Origin: Planctomycetota bacterium
GTDB taxonomy: Bacteria; Planctomycetota; SZUA-567; H5-PLA8
Reading direction: 5' to 3'
Length of the DNA stretch: 64,000 nucleotides
Assembly: GCA_027493525.1 (NCBI GenBank)
Contig: JAOSKN010000001.1
Coordinates: forward strand, 868,001-932,000
In this document: one piece after another, positions 54,606-64,000 of the stretch
How positions within the stretch are numbered: the stretch's first letter is position 1
Layout: every line of letters starts with the position of its first letter
Notes under the pieces: generated by a model
What the model was told of the DNA's origin: nothing
The model's database searches: none
The model's input: the letters and a program-made list of their open reading frames with translations, nothing else
Made by a program: the position numbers and the translations under genes

Positions 54606-56913
54606 GTGGACCGCCTGATCTTCGAACCCGTCGTCCCCGAGCCGCTCCTGGCCGCGCTCTGGACGCTCGCCGCGCTCTTCGCGGCCGGGTACGCGTTCTG
54701 GCGCCCGGTCCGCCTCGCGCTCTGGCGGCGGCTGGTCCTGGCGGCGCTCCATTTCGTCCCCCTGGCCGGCGTCCTCATCCTGCTCCACCGCCCGACGTGG
54801 GTGCGAATCGCCGGGCGCGACGGCGGCAAGCCCGCGCTCACCGTGCTCGTGGACCAGTCCGGCTCGATGGACACCGAGGACGTCCCCGGGCACGCCTCCC
54901 GCTATGCCGCCGCGCGCGGTTCGGCGCTGCGGCATTTCTCCGCCTGGGGCCGCACGTTCGAGGTCCGCGTGCGCGGCTTCGATAAGGCCCTCACGCCGGC
55001 CCTTCATCCGGGCAACCTCCCCGAGCGCTCGCCGCAGGGGAACCTCACCGATCTGGCCGGAGCGCTGGAGGGCGTGCTCCAGGACCAGCCGCCGCCGTCG
55101 GCCCTGCTGGTCCTCAGCGACGGCATCCACAACGCCCCCGGCGGCGATCTGGCCCTGGTGGCCCGCGCCGCGCGCGCCGCCGGCGCCCCGGTCTTTACCG
55201 TCGCCCTCGGTTCCGACGTCTCCGTCAGGGATCTGGGCCTCACGCTCTCGGCCAGCGAGGAGCTTACCTTCATCAAGCAGCGCGTCCGCGTCCCGGTCAT
55301 CGTCACTCAGACGGGGCTCGACGACACCGAGCAGGCCGTGGAACTGCTCTTCGGCGGGCAGGTGGTGGAGCGCAAGACGATCCGCTTCGAAGCCGGCGCG
55401 CAGGTCGCCGAGACGTCCTTCGAGGTCGCGCGCGAGGAGGCGGGCCTCTACGCTTACGAAGTCCGCGTCCCCGGGGTCCAGGGCGAGGCCCTCGCCGGAA
55501 ACAACCGCCGCCGCTTCGCGCTCCGCGTGGTGGACGAGCGCATCCGCGTGCTCTTCCTCGAGGGCAAGCCGTACTGGGACGGCAAGTTCCTCGCCCGCGC
55601 CCTGCGCGAGGATCCCAACGTGGTCCTCACCACCGCCGTGCGCATGCGCGAGAACCGCATGCTCCTCGAGCCGCCCCAGCCGCGCCCCGAGGAGGAACAG
55701 GCCGGCCGCCAGCAGCCCTGGTTCGCGCCCGCCGACGAGGTCAGGCCGCTCGAGGACCGCCGCTTCCTCGGCCAGTTCCAGGTCCTGATCCTCGGCCGCG
55801 AGACCGACGACTTCCTCACCGAGCGCGGCGTCGAAAACCTCCGCGACTGGATCTCCCGCTCCGGCGGGCAGCTCGTCTGCGCCCGCGGCCGGCCCGCGGC
55901 CGGGTCGAGCCTCCCCCGACCTCGCCCGCATCCTCCCCGTCGCCTGGGCCCCCGCCCGCGAGCAGAAGTTCCGCGTCGAACTCACTGACCGCGGGCGCGC
56001 CCTCGCGCTCTTCGACTTCGGCAGCCCCCAGGAGGCCCAGGCCTATGCGCAGGACCCGCAGCTTACCCTCCGCTCCCTGCCCTCCCTCGTCACCGCAACG
56101 GCCGTGGAGAAGGAGAATGCGTTGAGCGTCGTCCTGGCGCGCGCCGAGGGCGGCGGGCAGGCCGAGCCCATGGCCGTGCTCTCCTCCCAGCGCTACGGCT
56201 GCGGCCGCTCGCTGGTCCTCGAAGGCCAGGGCATGTGGCGCTGGGGCTTCCGCCCCCCCGAGGACCGGCTCCACGGCCAGGACCTCTTCCACGCCTTCTG
56301 GGCCAACCTCGTCCGCTGGCTCGCCGGCAGCAACGACTTCCTCCCCTCCCAGGACTGCGTCCTCCGACCCGGCAAGCCCGTCTACCAGACCGGCGAGAGC
56401 CTGCTCCTGTACGTGATGAAGCGCGAAAGCGCCCCCGAAGCCCAGGCCGCCGGCGCCGCACTCCCCATCGTCGAGATCCTGCGCGAGGACGAGACCGGCT
56501 CCCTCGACCGCGAGTTCAAGCCCTTCCGCGTCCCCGCACGCCCCGTCCCCCGCGACCCCCAGGTCTTCCAGGCCGAATTCGAGCCCCTGGACGAGGGACA
56601 TTACCGCGCCCAACTGGTAGACTCGCCCGCGCGCGCCGACACGACCTTCGAGGTCCTGCCGCCGCTGCGAGAACGTCTCGACCTGCGCGCCCGCCCGGAT
56701 CGCTTGGCCGGCCTCAGCCAGGCCACCGACGCCCGCGCGCTCGCGTTGGACGAACTGGATAAGCTGCACGAATACTTTGGCGCCTACGTCCAGCGCCACA
56801 AGCCGGGGCAGGAACTCAAGCGACCCGCGTGGGACGAAACCTGGGTTTTCCTCCTGCTCGCCGCCTGGGCCGGTGCGACCTGGTGGCTCCGCAGGCGCTG
56901 GGGCGCGATCTGA
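54606..56913 (+). CDS. VWA/glutamine-amidotransferase-like membrane protein 2 (frameshifted)
   Basis: About 768 residues from GTG at 54606 (a TTG at 54579 is possible). Two membrane helices near the N-terminus are followed by a VWA domain with the complete metal motif D-Q-S-G-S-M-D and later L-S-D-G-I-H-N. Then beta-sandwich-like repeats and an amidotransferase-like region (V-L-F-L-E-G-K-P-Y-W-D-G-K-F) follow. The frame breaks at the C run 55913-55917; one C fewer joins S-L-P-D-L-A-R-I-L-P-V-A-W. The last helix is near the C-terminus (W-V-F-L-L-L-A-A-W-A-G-A). It is a partner of the BatA-like gene. Confidence 0.83.
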
Positions 56914-57113
56914 TTGCGGAATGCGGATTGCGGATTGCGGATTGCGGATTGCGGATTGCGGATTGCGGATTGCGGATTGCGGAACCAACACCGTGCAGGG
57001 GCGTGCGAAGGATTTTTGCATGAAAAATAACCTCCATGCGGTTTCGTACCGTGGGCGTCTCGCCCGCACTTTCCTTCCGTCCATTCCGCATTCCGCATTT
57101 CGAATTCCGCATT
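56913..57113. repeat. Ten-copy heptamer array with inverted arm
   Basis: Ten heptamers in a row (56913-56982: ATTGCGG, AATGCGG, then ATTGCGG x8). About 100 bases later the reverse arm has CCGCATT at 57086-57092, 57093-57099 and 57107-57113, complementary to AATGCGG. It is the longest array in the window, between two genes of one operon. Copy number is likely to vary between strains. Confidence 0.9.
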
Positions 57114-57143
57114 TGACCCGATTCGCATTGCGGAGGTCCGCCC

Positions 57144-59876
57144 ATGACTGAACCCACGCGCCTCCCCGACGACCTCCAGCGTCCGCTCGGCCGCCTGCGC
57201 CGGCGCGGTCTGCTGCTCGCCTGCCTCCGCGGCGCGGGCCTCGCCTCGACGGGGTTCCTCCTCGCCGCGCTCGTCGTCGGCTGGACCGATCTCGTCGTCG
57301 AACTCCCCTCGAACCTGCGCCTGGCGCTCCTGCTGCTTATGAGCGCCGCGGCGGGCATCGTGCCGCTCTGGCTCCTCGTCGAAGCGCGCCTGCGCGCGAA
57401 CGCGCGCCGCCTCGCCGACCTTCTCGACCGCGCCGGCCGCACCGGCGGGCAGATCCGCGCCGGCGTGGAACTGGCCGAAACCTGGAAGGGGCAGGCGCCG
57501 AGCGCGCTCACGGCGGACCTGACCCGCCGCGCCATCGCCGCCTCCTCGGCGCTCGCCGAACGCCAGAACCCCGCCGCCGCCGTCCCGGCCCGCCCGGCCT
57601 TCCGTCCCTGGTACACCGCCGCGGCCGTCGTCGTCTTTCTGCTTGGCGCTTGGATCGTCTGGCCCGACCTCGTCAGCGCGCAGGCGCGCCGCGTCTTCGA
57701 TCCCACCGGCGACCACCCGCGCCACGGCCCCTACCGCTTCGAGATCCAGCCCTCGGCCATGGAGGTCGTCTACGGCGAGCCCTTCAGCGTCGAGGTGCGC
57801 GTACACGGCGCCGAAACCGGCGAGCGCTTCGACTGGGTCGTCGAGCAGCCCGGGCGCAAGCCCTGGCGCATCCCGCTCATCGCCCGCAACGACGGCGCCC
57901 ACGCCGGCAACCTCAGCGCCGTCGTCGGAGACTTCGTCTTCCACGTCGTCGGGGAAAAAGGCCGCAGTCCCGACCTTCCGATCAAGGTGCTGCTCACCCC
58001 CGAAGTCCGCGGCGTCTACGTGCGGCTCGATTTCCCCGCCTACACGGGCCTCGCGCCCTACGAAGGCAAACTCCCCGAAGGCGGCCCCGCCGGCGTGCGC
58101 GGCACCAAGGTCACGCTGATCCTCGAGAGCAACCGCCCGCTGAAAGGCGGCGCGCTTACCGTCCGGCCCGCGGCCGAAAAAGAAGAAGCCCCGCCGCGCG
58201 AGATCGCCATGACGCCGCTCAAGCCCGAGGACCCCCGCGCCGTCGCCGGCAGCTTCGAGATCGACGCCGACCTGCGCTTCGCCGCGCTCATCGAGGACGT
58301 CGGCGGGCTGCGCGCGCGCGAGCCCGTCACCGGCCGCTGCCTCCTTGTCCCCGACCGCGCCCCCACCGTCGCGCTCGCCGAGCCCCCGCCCGTCAGCTAC
58401 GCCACGCCCGACGTGGACGTCCCCGTCGCCATCGAGGCCGAGGACGACTTCGGCATCGCCGGCGTCAAGCTCTACCGCAGCCTCAACGGTTCCCGCGAGA
58501 TCGCCCAGGACATCCCGCTCGATGGCGCCGACCCGCGCATGCCCCGTCTCGGCGTCGAGCTCCCGCTCTCCCAGTGGTCGCTCGCGCCCGGCGACGAGAT
58601 CGCCCTCTACGCCTCCGTCTGGGACAACGACCCCGCCGGCGCCAAAGCCGCGATGACGCCCGTGCACCGCATCACCATCATCACCAAGGAGCTCTACCGC
58701 GAACTGCTCCGCCAGCAGGAGACCATCGACGACCTCAACGATCGCTATCAACCCTGGCTCAGCCAGCTCGCCGAACTGCGCAAGCAGGTGGACCAGGCCC
58801 GCAAGAGCGGCGAGGCCAAGGACGCGGAAGCCGTCAAGAAGACCCTGCGCGAGATGGTCGAGCGCCTCCAGGACCAGCTCAAGGAGCCCCCCGTCTTCGA
58901 CGCCGACCTCCAGTTCAGCAAGGAGCTCCAGGAACTCCTCGAGACCCTCCAACAGGCCCAGAAGGAAGCCGAGGACGACGACTACGAGGGCCTCAACCAG
59001 CTCCTCGGCGACGAGCAGGAGGACCTCGACGAGAACCTCAAGCTGCCCCTCGAAACCCTCGTCAAGCTCTACCGCCTCATCGAGGACGAGACGCTCTACG
59101 CCGTCCTGACCCAGATCCAGGAGGACCTCGCCAAACGCCTCGAACGCTTCAAGGGCAAGGAACACGTCGGTGATCCCGAAGAACAACGCGAGCTGCGCGC
59201 GCTCCTCGACGAGCAGCAGCAGGTCCGCGACGCGCTGCGCCGCCTGCTCCAGGACATCCGCGACCACGCCGCGCAGCTCCCGCGCGAGGACGAGCGCTTC
59301 AAGGAGCTCGTCGAGAGCGCCGAACGGTTCGCCACCGAGGTCCAGGAGTCCGACCTCGACCGCAAGCTCGGGGAGTGCGAGCAGGCCCTGGCCGGGAACA
59401 AGGGCGCCGACGCCGCCGAGCGCGCGCGCGATGCCGCCGAACGGATGAAGGAGTTCCTGGAAAAGTGCTGCGGCCAGCAGGGCCTCGGCGAACAGACCGA
59501 GTCGCGCCTGCGCAAGTTCGCGCCGAAAATGGTCGAGACGGTCAACCAGCTCCTCGGCGGGCGCGGACTGCCCAAGCTCGGCCAGCGCGGCCAGGGGCGC
59601 ACCGGCGGCTTCCGCTCCGGCAAAAGCAACGTCGGCCTCTACGGCAGCAAGCAGCGCAAGGCCTCCGGCGGCGGGCGCAGCGACAAGAAAAACCAGGACG
59701 GCGTCCCCATCGCCGGCGGCGGGAAGATGGACGACGTCGAAGGCTTCGGCATGCTCCAGGAGTTCGGCGACGGCGACTCGACCGGCGTGCCCTACGGCGC
59801 GCTCCCCGGCCGCTACCGCGGCGTGGTCCGAGACTTCTACCGCAAGGTCGTCGACGATTGGGGCAAGAAGAAGTGA
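57144..59876 (+). CDS. DUF4175-like membrane coiled-coil protein
   Basis: 910 residues. Membrane helices lie at about 24-45, 53-75 and 152-172. The periplasmic part has beta-sandwich-like segments (about 180-510), then long charged coiled coils (about 520-790) and a Gly-rich, disordered tail (G-Q-G-R-T-G-G-F-R-S-G-K). The layout matches DUF4175-type proteins coded beside MoxR/BatA genes. Probably a large structural component bridging membrane and periplasm. Domain naming is by layout, not by a single motif. Confidence 0.75.
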   Translation: MTEPTRLPDDLQRPLGRLRRRGLLLACLRGAGLASTGFLLAALVVGWTDLVVELPSNLRLALLLLMSAAAGIVPLWLLVEARLRANARRLADLLDRAGRTGGQIRAGVELAETWKGQAPSALTADLTRRAIAASSALAERQNPAAAVPARPAFRPWYTAAAVVVFLLGAWIVWPDLVSAQARRVFDPTGDHPRHGPYRFEIQPSAMEVVYGEPFSVEVRVHGAETGERFDWVVEQPGRKPWRIPLIARNDGAHAGNLSAVVGDFVFHVVGEKGRSPDLPIKVLLTPEVRGVYVRLDFPAYTGLAPYEGKLPEGGPAGVRGTKVTLILESNRPLKGGALTVRPAAEKEEAPPREIAMTPLKPEDPRAVAGSFEIDADLRFAALIEDVGGLRAREPVTGRCLLVPDRAPTVALAEPPPVSYATPDVDVPVAIEAEDDFGIAGVKLYRSLNGSREIAQDIPLDGADPRMPRLGVELPLSQWSLAPGDEIALYASVWDNDPAGAKAAMTPVHRITIITKELYRELLRQQETIDDLNDRYQPWLSQLAELRKQVDQARKSGEAKDAEAVKKTLREMVERLQDQLKEPPVFDADLQFSKELQELLETLQQAQKEAEDDDYEGLNQLLGDEQEDLDENLKLPLETLVKLYRLIEDETLYAVLTQIQEDLAKRLERFKGKEHVGDPEEQRELRALLDEQQQVRDALRRLLQDIRDHAAQLPREDERFKELVESAERFATEVQESDLDRKLGECEQALAGNKGADAAERARDAAERMKEFLEKCCGQQGLGEQTESRLRKFAPKMVETVNQLLGGRGLPKLGQRGQGRTGGFRSGKSNVGLYGSKQRKASGGGRSDKKNQDGVPIAGGGKMDDVEGFGMLQEFGDGDSTGVPYGALPGRYRGVVRDFYRKVVDDWGKKK

Positions 59877-59905
59877 GCGCTGGGCGCGAAAACGAAGGAT
59901 GGGTG

Positions 59906-59993
59906 GAATGAAGTATGAAGTATGAAGTATGAAGTATGAAACAGAGGAGCAAAGGTTCCTCTTGCTTCATATTTCATCCTTCATATTTCATCC
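59906..59993. repeat. Heptamer inverted repeat between DUF4175-like and DUF4159 genes
   Basis: GGAATGAA then GTATGAA x4 (59913-59940); AGAGGA...TCCTCT inner stem; then TTCATAT-TTCATCC twice (59966-59993). The same unit as at 37.4 and 51.2 kb. Confidence 0.85.
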
Positions 59994-60014
59994 TTTTCAT
60001 GAAAGGCTGCGGCC

Positions 60015-60758
60015 ATGAAGAACCCGATCCTGCTGCTCCTGATCGTCCTCGCCTGCGGCCTCCGCGCCGAAGACAAGCCCGTTACGGAAAACGGGGGCGG
60101 CAAAGAGGACAAAAAGATCGAGGCCCCAACGCCCTCCCAGGCCGATCCCAAGCACGAACCCCCCGAAGGCGAGGACGCCAGCCGCGTCCAGGTCGCCAAC
60201 CTCATCTACGCCGGCGTCCGCAGCAGCGTCTGCTTCAGCGACCACTTCCTGCTCCAGACCGAGACCGACTCCTCCATCAGCACCTCGCGCCGTTTCCATC
60301 CGGTCAAGTCCTCCAGCGACGAACTCTTCAAGCACCCCTTCGCGCTGATGACCGGGGAAGGCAGCTACGCGCTCCTCGAGAACGAACGCGCCAACCTCAA
60401 GAAGTATCTCGAAAACGGCGGCTTCCTTCTTGCCTCCGCCAGTTGCAGCAGCCCCGAATGGGACCGCGCTTTCCGCTCCGAAATGGGCAAGCTCTTTCCC
60501 GATAAGCCGCTCAAGGCGATCCCCCTCAGCCACAAGCTCTTCAAGACCGTCTACGACATCAAGGCCATCCAGACCAAACACGGCGCGCCCAAACCCATCG
60601 AAGGCATCGAGATCAACGGCCGCATCGCCGTCGTCTACTCCGCCGACGGGCTCAACAGCACCGCCCACGTACACGGCTGCTGCTGCTGCGGCGGCAACGA
60701 GATCGTCAACTGCGACGAGATCAACGTGAACATCCTCGCCTACGCGCTGACGCACTGA
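60015..60758 (+). CDS. DUF4159 protein, exported
   Basis: 247 residues with a signal peptide (1-20). The DUF4159 region (about 55-240) has F-A-L-M-T-G-E-G and L-K-K-Y-L-E-N-G-G-F-L-L, typical of a fold like class I glutamine amidotransferases without their catalytic Cys. Near the end is H-G-C-C-C-C-G-G, four Cys in a row, unusual and possibly a metal or redox site. It belongs to the MoxR operon, as is common for the family. Confidence 0.85.
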   Translation: MKNPILLLLIVLACGLRAEDKPVTENGGGKEDKKIEAPTPSQADPKHEPPEGEDASRVQVANLIYAGVRSSVCFSDHFLLQTETDSSISTSRRFHPVKSSSDELFKHPFALMTGEGSYALLENERANLKKYLENGGFLLASASCSSPEWDRAFRSEMGKLFPDKPLKAIPLSHKLFKTVYDIKAIQTKHGAPKPIEGIEINGRIAVVYSADGLNSTAHVHGCCCCGGNEIVNCDEINVNILAYALTH

Positions 60759-60810
60759 CGGCGCGTGTGCGGGGATTTCCGGCGGCGGAGGCCTCGCACG
60801 CCGCAAACAG

Positions 60811-60903
60811 GGAACCGGAAACCAAAATCGGAAACCGCGATCCACCCGGACGCCTGCGCATGCCGCCCCAGACCCCAGAACCCGGAACCCGGACCCCGCT
60901 CCT
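60811..60903. repeat. Heptamer repeats overlapping a gene start
   Basis: GGAACCG-GAAACCA-AAATCGG-AAACCGC (60811-60838) precede the start codon, and AGACCCC-AGAACCC-GGAACCC-GGACCCC (60870-60897) lie just after it and encode P-E-P-G-T-R-T-P. The two blocks are not complementary to each other. Confidence 0.6.
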
Positions 60904-62251
60904 GGCGCTGCTTCTTCTCGCCGGCTGCGCCGGCGCGACGAAGTCCGAACCCCCGCGCCGCGACCCCGCGCCCCAGGCCCCGCGCGAATTCACCTTCGTG
61001 CTCAGCGGCGACACCGCAGGCTTCATCGTCCCCTGCGGCTGCGCCAGCAAGCAGTTCGGCGGGCTCCCGCGCCGCGGGAGCTACCTGCAAGCCGCGCGCC
61101 GCGAGGGCGAGATCCTCTACTTCGACGCCGGCGGGAGCGTCCACCGCGCCACCGAGTACGACGCGCTCAAGCTCGAGTACATCTGGAAAGGCGTGCTGGC
61201 GCTGCGGCCCGCCGCGCTGAACCTCGGCGCCGGCGAGGTGGAACTGGGCCTCGAACGACTGCGCGCCCTGGCCGCCGCCGGCCTGCCCCTCATCTCGGCC
61301 AACCTTCGCGCCGAAGGCGAGGTTCCCTGGCGCGACCACCTCGTCCTCGAAGCCGGCGGCGCGCGCCTCGCCGTCACCGGGATCTGCCGCCCCGACGCGA
61401 AACTCGGCCCCGGCCTGCGCCTCGTCGAGCCCGAGATGGCCCTGCGCGCGCTGGTTCCGAAGCTCGCCAAGGACGCCGACGCCGTGATCCTCCTCGCGTA
61501 CGCCGACGAGCCGCGTTGCCTCGCGCTCATCGACGCCTTCCCCGAACTCGCCGCGGTCCTCGCCGCCGGCACGCCCCAGCCCATCCCGCCGCGCCGCGTC
61601 CAGGACCGCGCCGTGCTGGCCGCCGCCACCAGCAAAGGCAAGTTCCTCGCCCGCGCCACCCTCGCCGCCTCCGGCCTCGCCTGGGACCTCGGCGCCGGCG
61701 AAGTCGTCGAACTCTCCGAGACCTACGCCGACGAGGCCGCCCAGGCCGAGAATCTCCGCGCCTACCAGGCGCGCCTCCGCGCCGAGAAGCTCGACCCCGC
61801 GCGCACCGGCGAAGCCCCCGCCCTGCTCCGCGGACTCCCCGAGGGCTACCGCTACGCCGGCAACGCCGCCTGCGCCCGCTGCCACGTCGCCGACGACGCC
61901 TTACATCGCCAGATGGCCCACGCCCACGGCCTCGAAACCCTCGAGAAGAAAGGCTTCGAGTTCGACCCCTACTGCCTCAAGTGCCACACCACCGGCTACG
62001 GCGCGCCCGGCGGGTTCAGCACCCTCGACCGCACCCCCGCCCTCGGCGGCATCGGCTGCGAAAGTTGCCACGGGCCCTCTCAGGCCCACGCCGCCAACCC
62101 GCGCCTCAAGACGCCCGTCAAGGGCAGCGCCGCCTGCATCACCTGCCACGACCCCGACAACAGCCCGAGCTTCGACTACGCCGTCTACTGGCCCAAGATC
62201 GTCCACGGTCTCGAAAAAGCCGTCGAGCCTCCGGGCGGCGCCGCGCCATGA
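60860..62251 (+). CDS. Tetraheme cytochrome c554-like lipoprotein with phosphoesterase-like domain
   Basis: 463 residues. A lipobox L-A-G-C around residue 22 directs lipid attachment. Residues about 40-300 resemble the 5'-nucleotidase/metallophosphoesterase fold (V-L-S-G-D-T-A-G, C-G-C-A-S-K-Q-F-G-G-L-P-R-R), with weak metal motifs, so activity is doubtful. Residues about 330-455 hold four C-x-x-C-H heme sites (CARCH, CLKCH, CESCH, CITCH) in the cytochrome c554 layout, pointing to extracytoplasmic electron transfer. The start at 60860 is the nearest Met before the lipoprotein signal. Its stop overlaps the next start by 4 bases. Confidence 0.85.
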   Translation: MPPQTPEPGTRTPLLALLLLAGCAGATKSEPPRRDPAPQAPREFTFVLSGDTAGFIVPCGCASKQFGGLPRRGSYLQAARREGEILYFDAGGSVHRATEYDALKLEYIWKGVLALRPAALNLGAGEVELGLERLRALAAAGLPLISANLRAEGEVPWRDHLVLEAGGARLAVTGICRPDAKLGPGLRLVEPEMALRALVPKLAKDADAVILLAYADEPRCLALIDAFPELAAVLAAGTPQPIPPRRVQDRAVLAAATSKGKFLARATLAASGLAWDLGAGEVVELSETYADEAAQAENLRAYQARLRAEKLDPARTGEAPALLRGLPEGYRYAGNAACARCHVADDALHRQMAHAHGLETLEKKGFEFDPYCLKCHTTGYGAPGGFSTLDRTPALGGIGCESCHGPSQAHAANPRLKTPVKGSAACITCHDPDNSPSFDYAVYWPKIVHGLEKAVEPPGGAAP

Positions 62252-64000
62252 GCCCGCGCGCGACTTCGCTTAACCACGGAGAGCACAGAGAAAGTCTTTG
62301 TGTCTGGATGTGGCATTCCGCATGGAATCTCCATTCCACATTCTCTGGAATCCGCAATCCGCAATCCACAATCCGCATTTTGCTTGGCCTCGCCTGCTTG
62401 TGCGCCGTCTCCTCCGCCGCCGTCGAAACCCCCGCGCCGCCGCAGGCCCCCGGGCTCGCCTGGCACACCGACCTCGGCCGCGCCTTCACCGCCGCGCGCG
62501 AGGCCGACAAGCGCGTGCTCCTGCTCCTCGAACGCCCCGATCAGAGCTTTTCGCGCCGGCTGGCCGAATCCTTCGACGACGAGGCCGTGGCCGAGCAGGC
62601 GGGCTCTTTCGTGCCGGTGCGCCTGAACCTCGACGTCCACGCGCGGCTGCTCGAACGTTTCGTCGTCCGCATCGTCCCCGACCTGCGCGTCTTCGACCCA
62701 GAGGGCCGCCAGGTCGCGCAGGAAAGCGGCGGGCTCGAACCGGCCGCGCTCAAGGAATTCCTCGCGGCGGCTCTGAAGGCCCGCCCGGAACCCGGCGCGC
62801 CGCTGCTCTCCGCGCTCGTCCCCGGCGTCGAACTCGACGCGCTCGCCAGGCTCGACGCCGCGGGGCGCGCGCCGGAGGGAAGGACCTCGAACGCCTCATC
62901 GCGCTGGCCGGCGGCCCCGCGGGCGAAGCCCGCGCCGAGGCGCAGCGCCTGGTTCGAAAATGGGCCCGCGACCTCGCGCCGCAACTGACCGCCGCGCTCG
63001 CCGGCAAGGACCTCAAGCCGCGCCTGACCGCTTTCGAAATCCTCGCCGACCTCGGCGCGCCACTCGGCGGCTACGACCCCTGGTCCGGCCCCGCCGCCGA
63101 CAAGGACCTCGAGCCGCTGACGAACTGGCGCCCCCGCCGTGCCCGAGCCGCCCGCGACCGGCGCGCCGCGCCCCGCCGAGCCGAGATCCCCGCGGCGCTG
63201 CGACCGCAGATCGAGGCCGACCTGGACCTGATGCTCGACGCGGAGCCCGCGCGCGCGCAGGCCGCCTGGCAGCGCCTGGTCTCCCATGGCGCCGCGCTCG
63301 TGCCGCTCCTGCGCCGCCGCGCCCGCGACCTCGTCGCCGCCGATCCCGGCCGCGCCATGCGCTGCGACCGGCTCCGCTACCGCCTGCTCCTCGGGGCCGA
63401 GGCGCTGCGCAAGCAGCCCGGCGTCGACGACCGGCTCGCCGCCGGCGCGCCGGGCGCGCGCGCCGAGGCCCTCGATAAGCTGCTCAAGTCCGACGCGCGC
63501 GGCCTCGAACCCCTCGTCCGCGAAGCCGCCTGCGATCCCGAACCGCTCTTTCGCGAGACCGCGCTGCGCCACGCCACCGCGCTCCTGCCCGACCCCGCCC
63601 CGCTCCTCACCGAGGCGCTCCGCGACCCCGAGCCCAACCTCCGCGTCGCCGCCCTCGCCGCCATGGCCCGCGCCGCCGGTCCGGAACTTGAAAAGGCGCT
63701 CCACGACTACCTCGCCAACGAACGGGACCCCGACCTGATCGGCCACGCCGTTCGCGCCCTCGCCGGCGTCAAGAGCGCGCCCAGCCGCAAGCTGCTCCGC
63801 CAACTCCTCGCCCATGCCCACTGGCAGGTCCGCGCCGCCGCCGCGAAAGCCCTGGGCGAGATGAACGCCAAAGAGGCCCTCGCGGACCTCGCGAAGCTCC
63901 TCGAAGACCCCGACGGCTTCGTCGCCGCTTCCGCCGCCGAGGCCCTCGGCAAGGTCGGCGACGCCTCGGTGGTCGGCGCCCTCGGCAAGGCCGTCGAGCG
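62248..64000 (+). CDS. Thioredoxin-like/HEAT-repeat protein (frameshifted, runs off the end)
   Basis: The start ATG at 62248 overlaps the cytochrome stop (ATGA). The first 45 residues are translated from a repeat element and precede a hydrophobic signal (I-L-L-G-L-A-C-L-C-A-V); a TTG at 62380 could be the older start. Residues about 65-200 look like a thioredoxin-fold domain lacking the C-x-x-C pair (A-R-E-A-D-K-R-V-L-L-L-L, I-V-P-D-L-R-V-F-D). The frame breaks near GGG 62877-62879; one base more reaches G-K-D-L-E-R-L-I-A-L. The rest, open to the window end, ends in HEAT-like repeats (V-R-A-A-A-A-K-A-L-G-E-M and following). A Pro/Arg-rich section near 63130-63190 might hide further indels. 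Confidence 0.7.
62264..62380. repeat. Heptamer repeats inside the 5' end of the thioredoxin-like gene
   Basis: TCCGCAA-TCCGCAA-TCCACAA-TCCGCAT (62351-62378) preceded by GGCATTCCGCATGGAATC and an ACCACGGAGAGCACAGAG arm. The open frame runs through it, adding a low-complexity N-terminus ahead of the signal peptide. Confidence 0.7.

Noticed and set aside
56913..56982. Possible CRISPR array
   Set aside because: The repeat unit is 7 bases in direct contact, with no spacers and no cas genes in the window.
56784..59267. An 827-codon minus-strand open frame opposite the DUF4175-like gene
   Set aside because: It is the mirror of a clear coding region, and its end reads through the heptamer repeat array; no family features.

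Overview
The window is a very GC-rich, densely coding bacterial segment. It carries sulfatases, a GH130-type phosphorylase, a DUF4838 protein, DUF4159/DUF4175/DUF58/MoxR genes, several ECF sigma factors with zinc-finger anti-sigma partners, and a small membrane protein with the W-F-Q-L start common in planctomycetes. This points to a Planctomycetota-like or neighbouring lineage, probably a polysaccharide degrader with anaerobic metabolism (pyruvate:ferredoxin oxidoreductase). I see no rRNA, tRNA or CRISPR array.

Layout. 1-2.3 kb, 13.7-16.1 kb and 20.8-23.2 kb (all minus strand) hold three paralogous modules. Each is an ECF sigma factor followed by a protein with an N-terminal ZAS zinc-finger anti-sigma motif, one membrane helix and a large C-terminal squalene-cyclase-like toroid. 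2.5-12.8 kb is a polysaccharide/sulfate ester region: a CBM9-like esterase, a GH130 enzyme, two sulfatases, a phosphoesterase, an S9-like hydrolase and a divergent AraC regulator. 16.4-23.8 kb has a YddG-like exporter, an SGNH/LRR protein, a beta-helix protein and a small membrane protein. 23.8-29.4 kb has RNase R and a fourth sigma/anti-sigma pair, whose anti-sigma carries a multi-repeat DUF4349 region. 29.5-34.2 kb has a DUF4838 protein, an SMP-30 lactonase and a bisphosphate nucleotidase.

34.3-35.8 kb is a retron: a reverse transcriptase with the retron signatures NAxxH, YADD and VTG. It is preceded by a 173-nt region with the architecture of a msr-msd RNA: 15-bp perfect a1/a2 flanks, short stem-loops and one long hairpin. 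This is the strongest candidate for an undescribed instance of a biological system here.

36-49.5 kb has an ankyrin protein, a LysR regulator divergent from a two-subunit pyruvate:ferredoxin oxidoreductase, polyphosphate kinase, a calcium P-type ATPase, a Na/Ca exchanger and a VIT1-type transporter. 49.5-49.84 kb holds two adjacent MITE-like palindromic elements joined at CTAG sites. 50.2-64 kb is one long operon: MoxR, DUF58, two VWA/BatA-like proteins, a DUF4175-like coiled-coil protein, DUF4159, a tetraheme cytochrome lipoprotein and a thioredoxin-like/HEAT protein that runs off the end.

Two window-wide patterns stand out. First, at least ten gene junctions carry short repeats of period 7. 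The heptamer differs from locus to locus, and most loci have a purine-rich left arm and a complementary right arm. Second, eight frame breaks fall in seven otherwise intact genes, most at homopolymer runs, so sequencing error is the simplest explanation.
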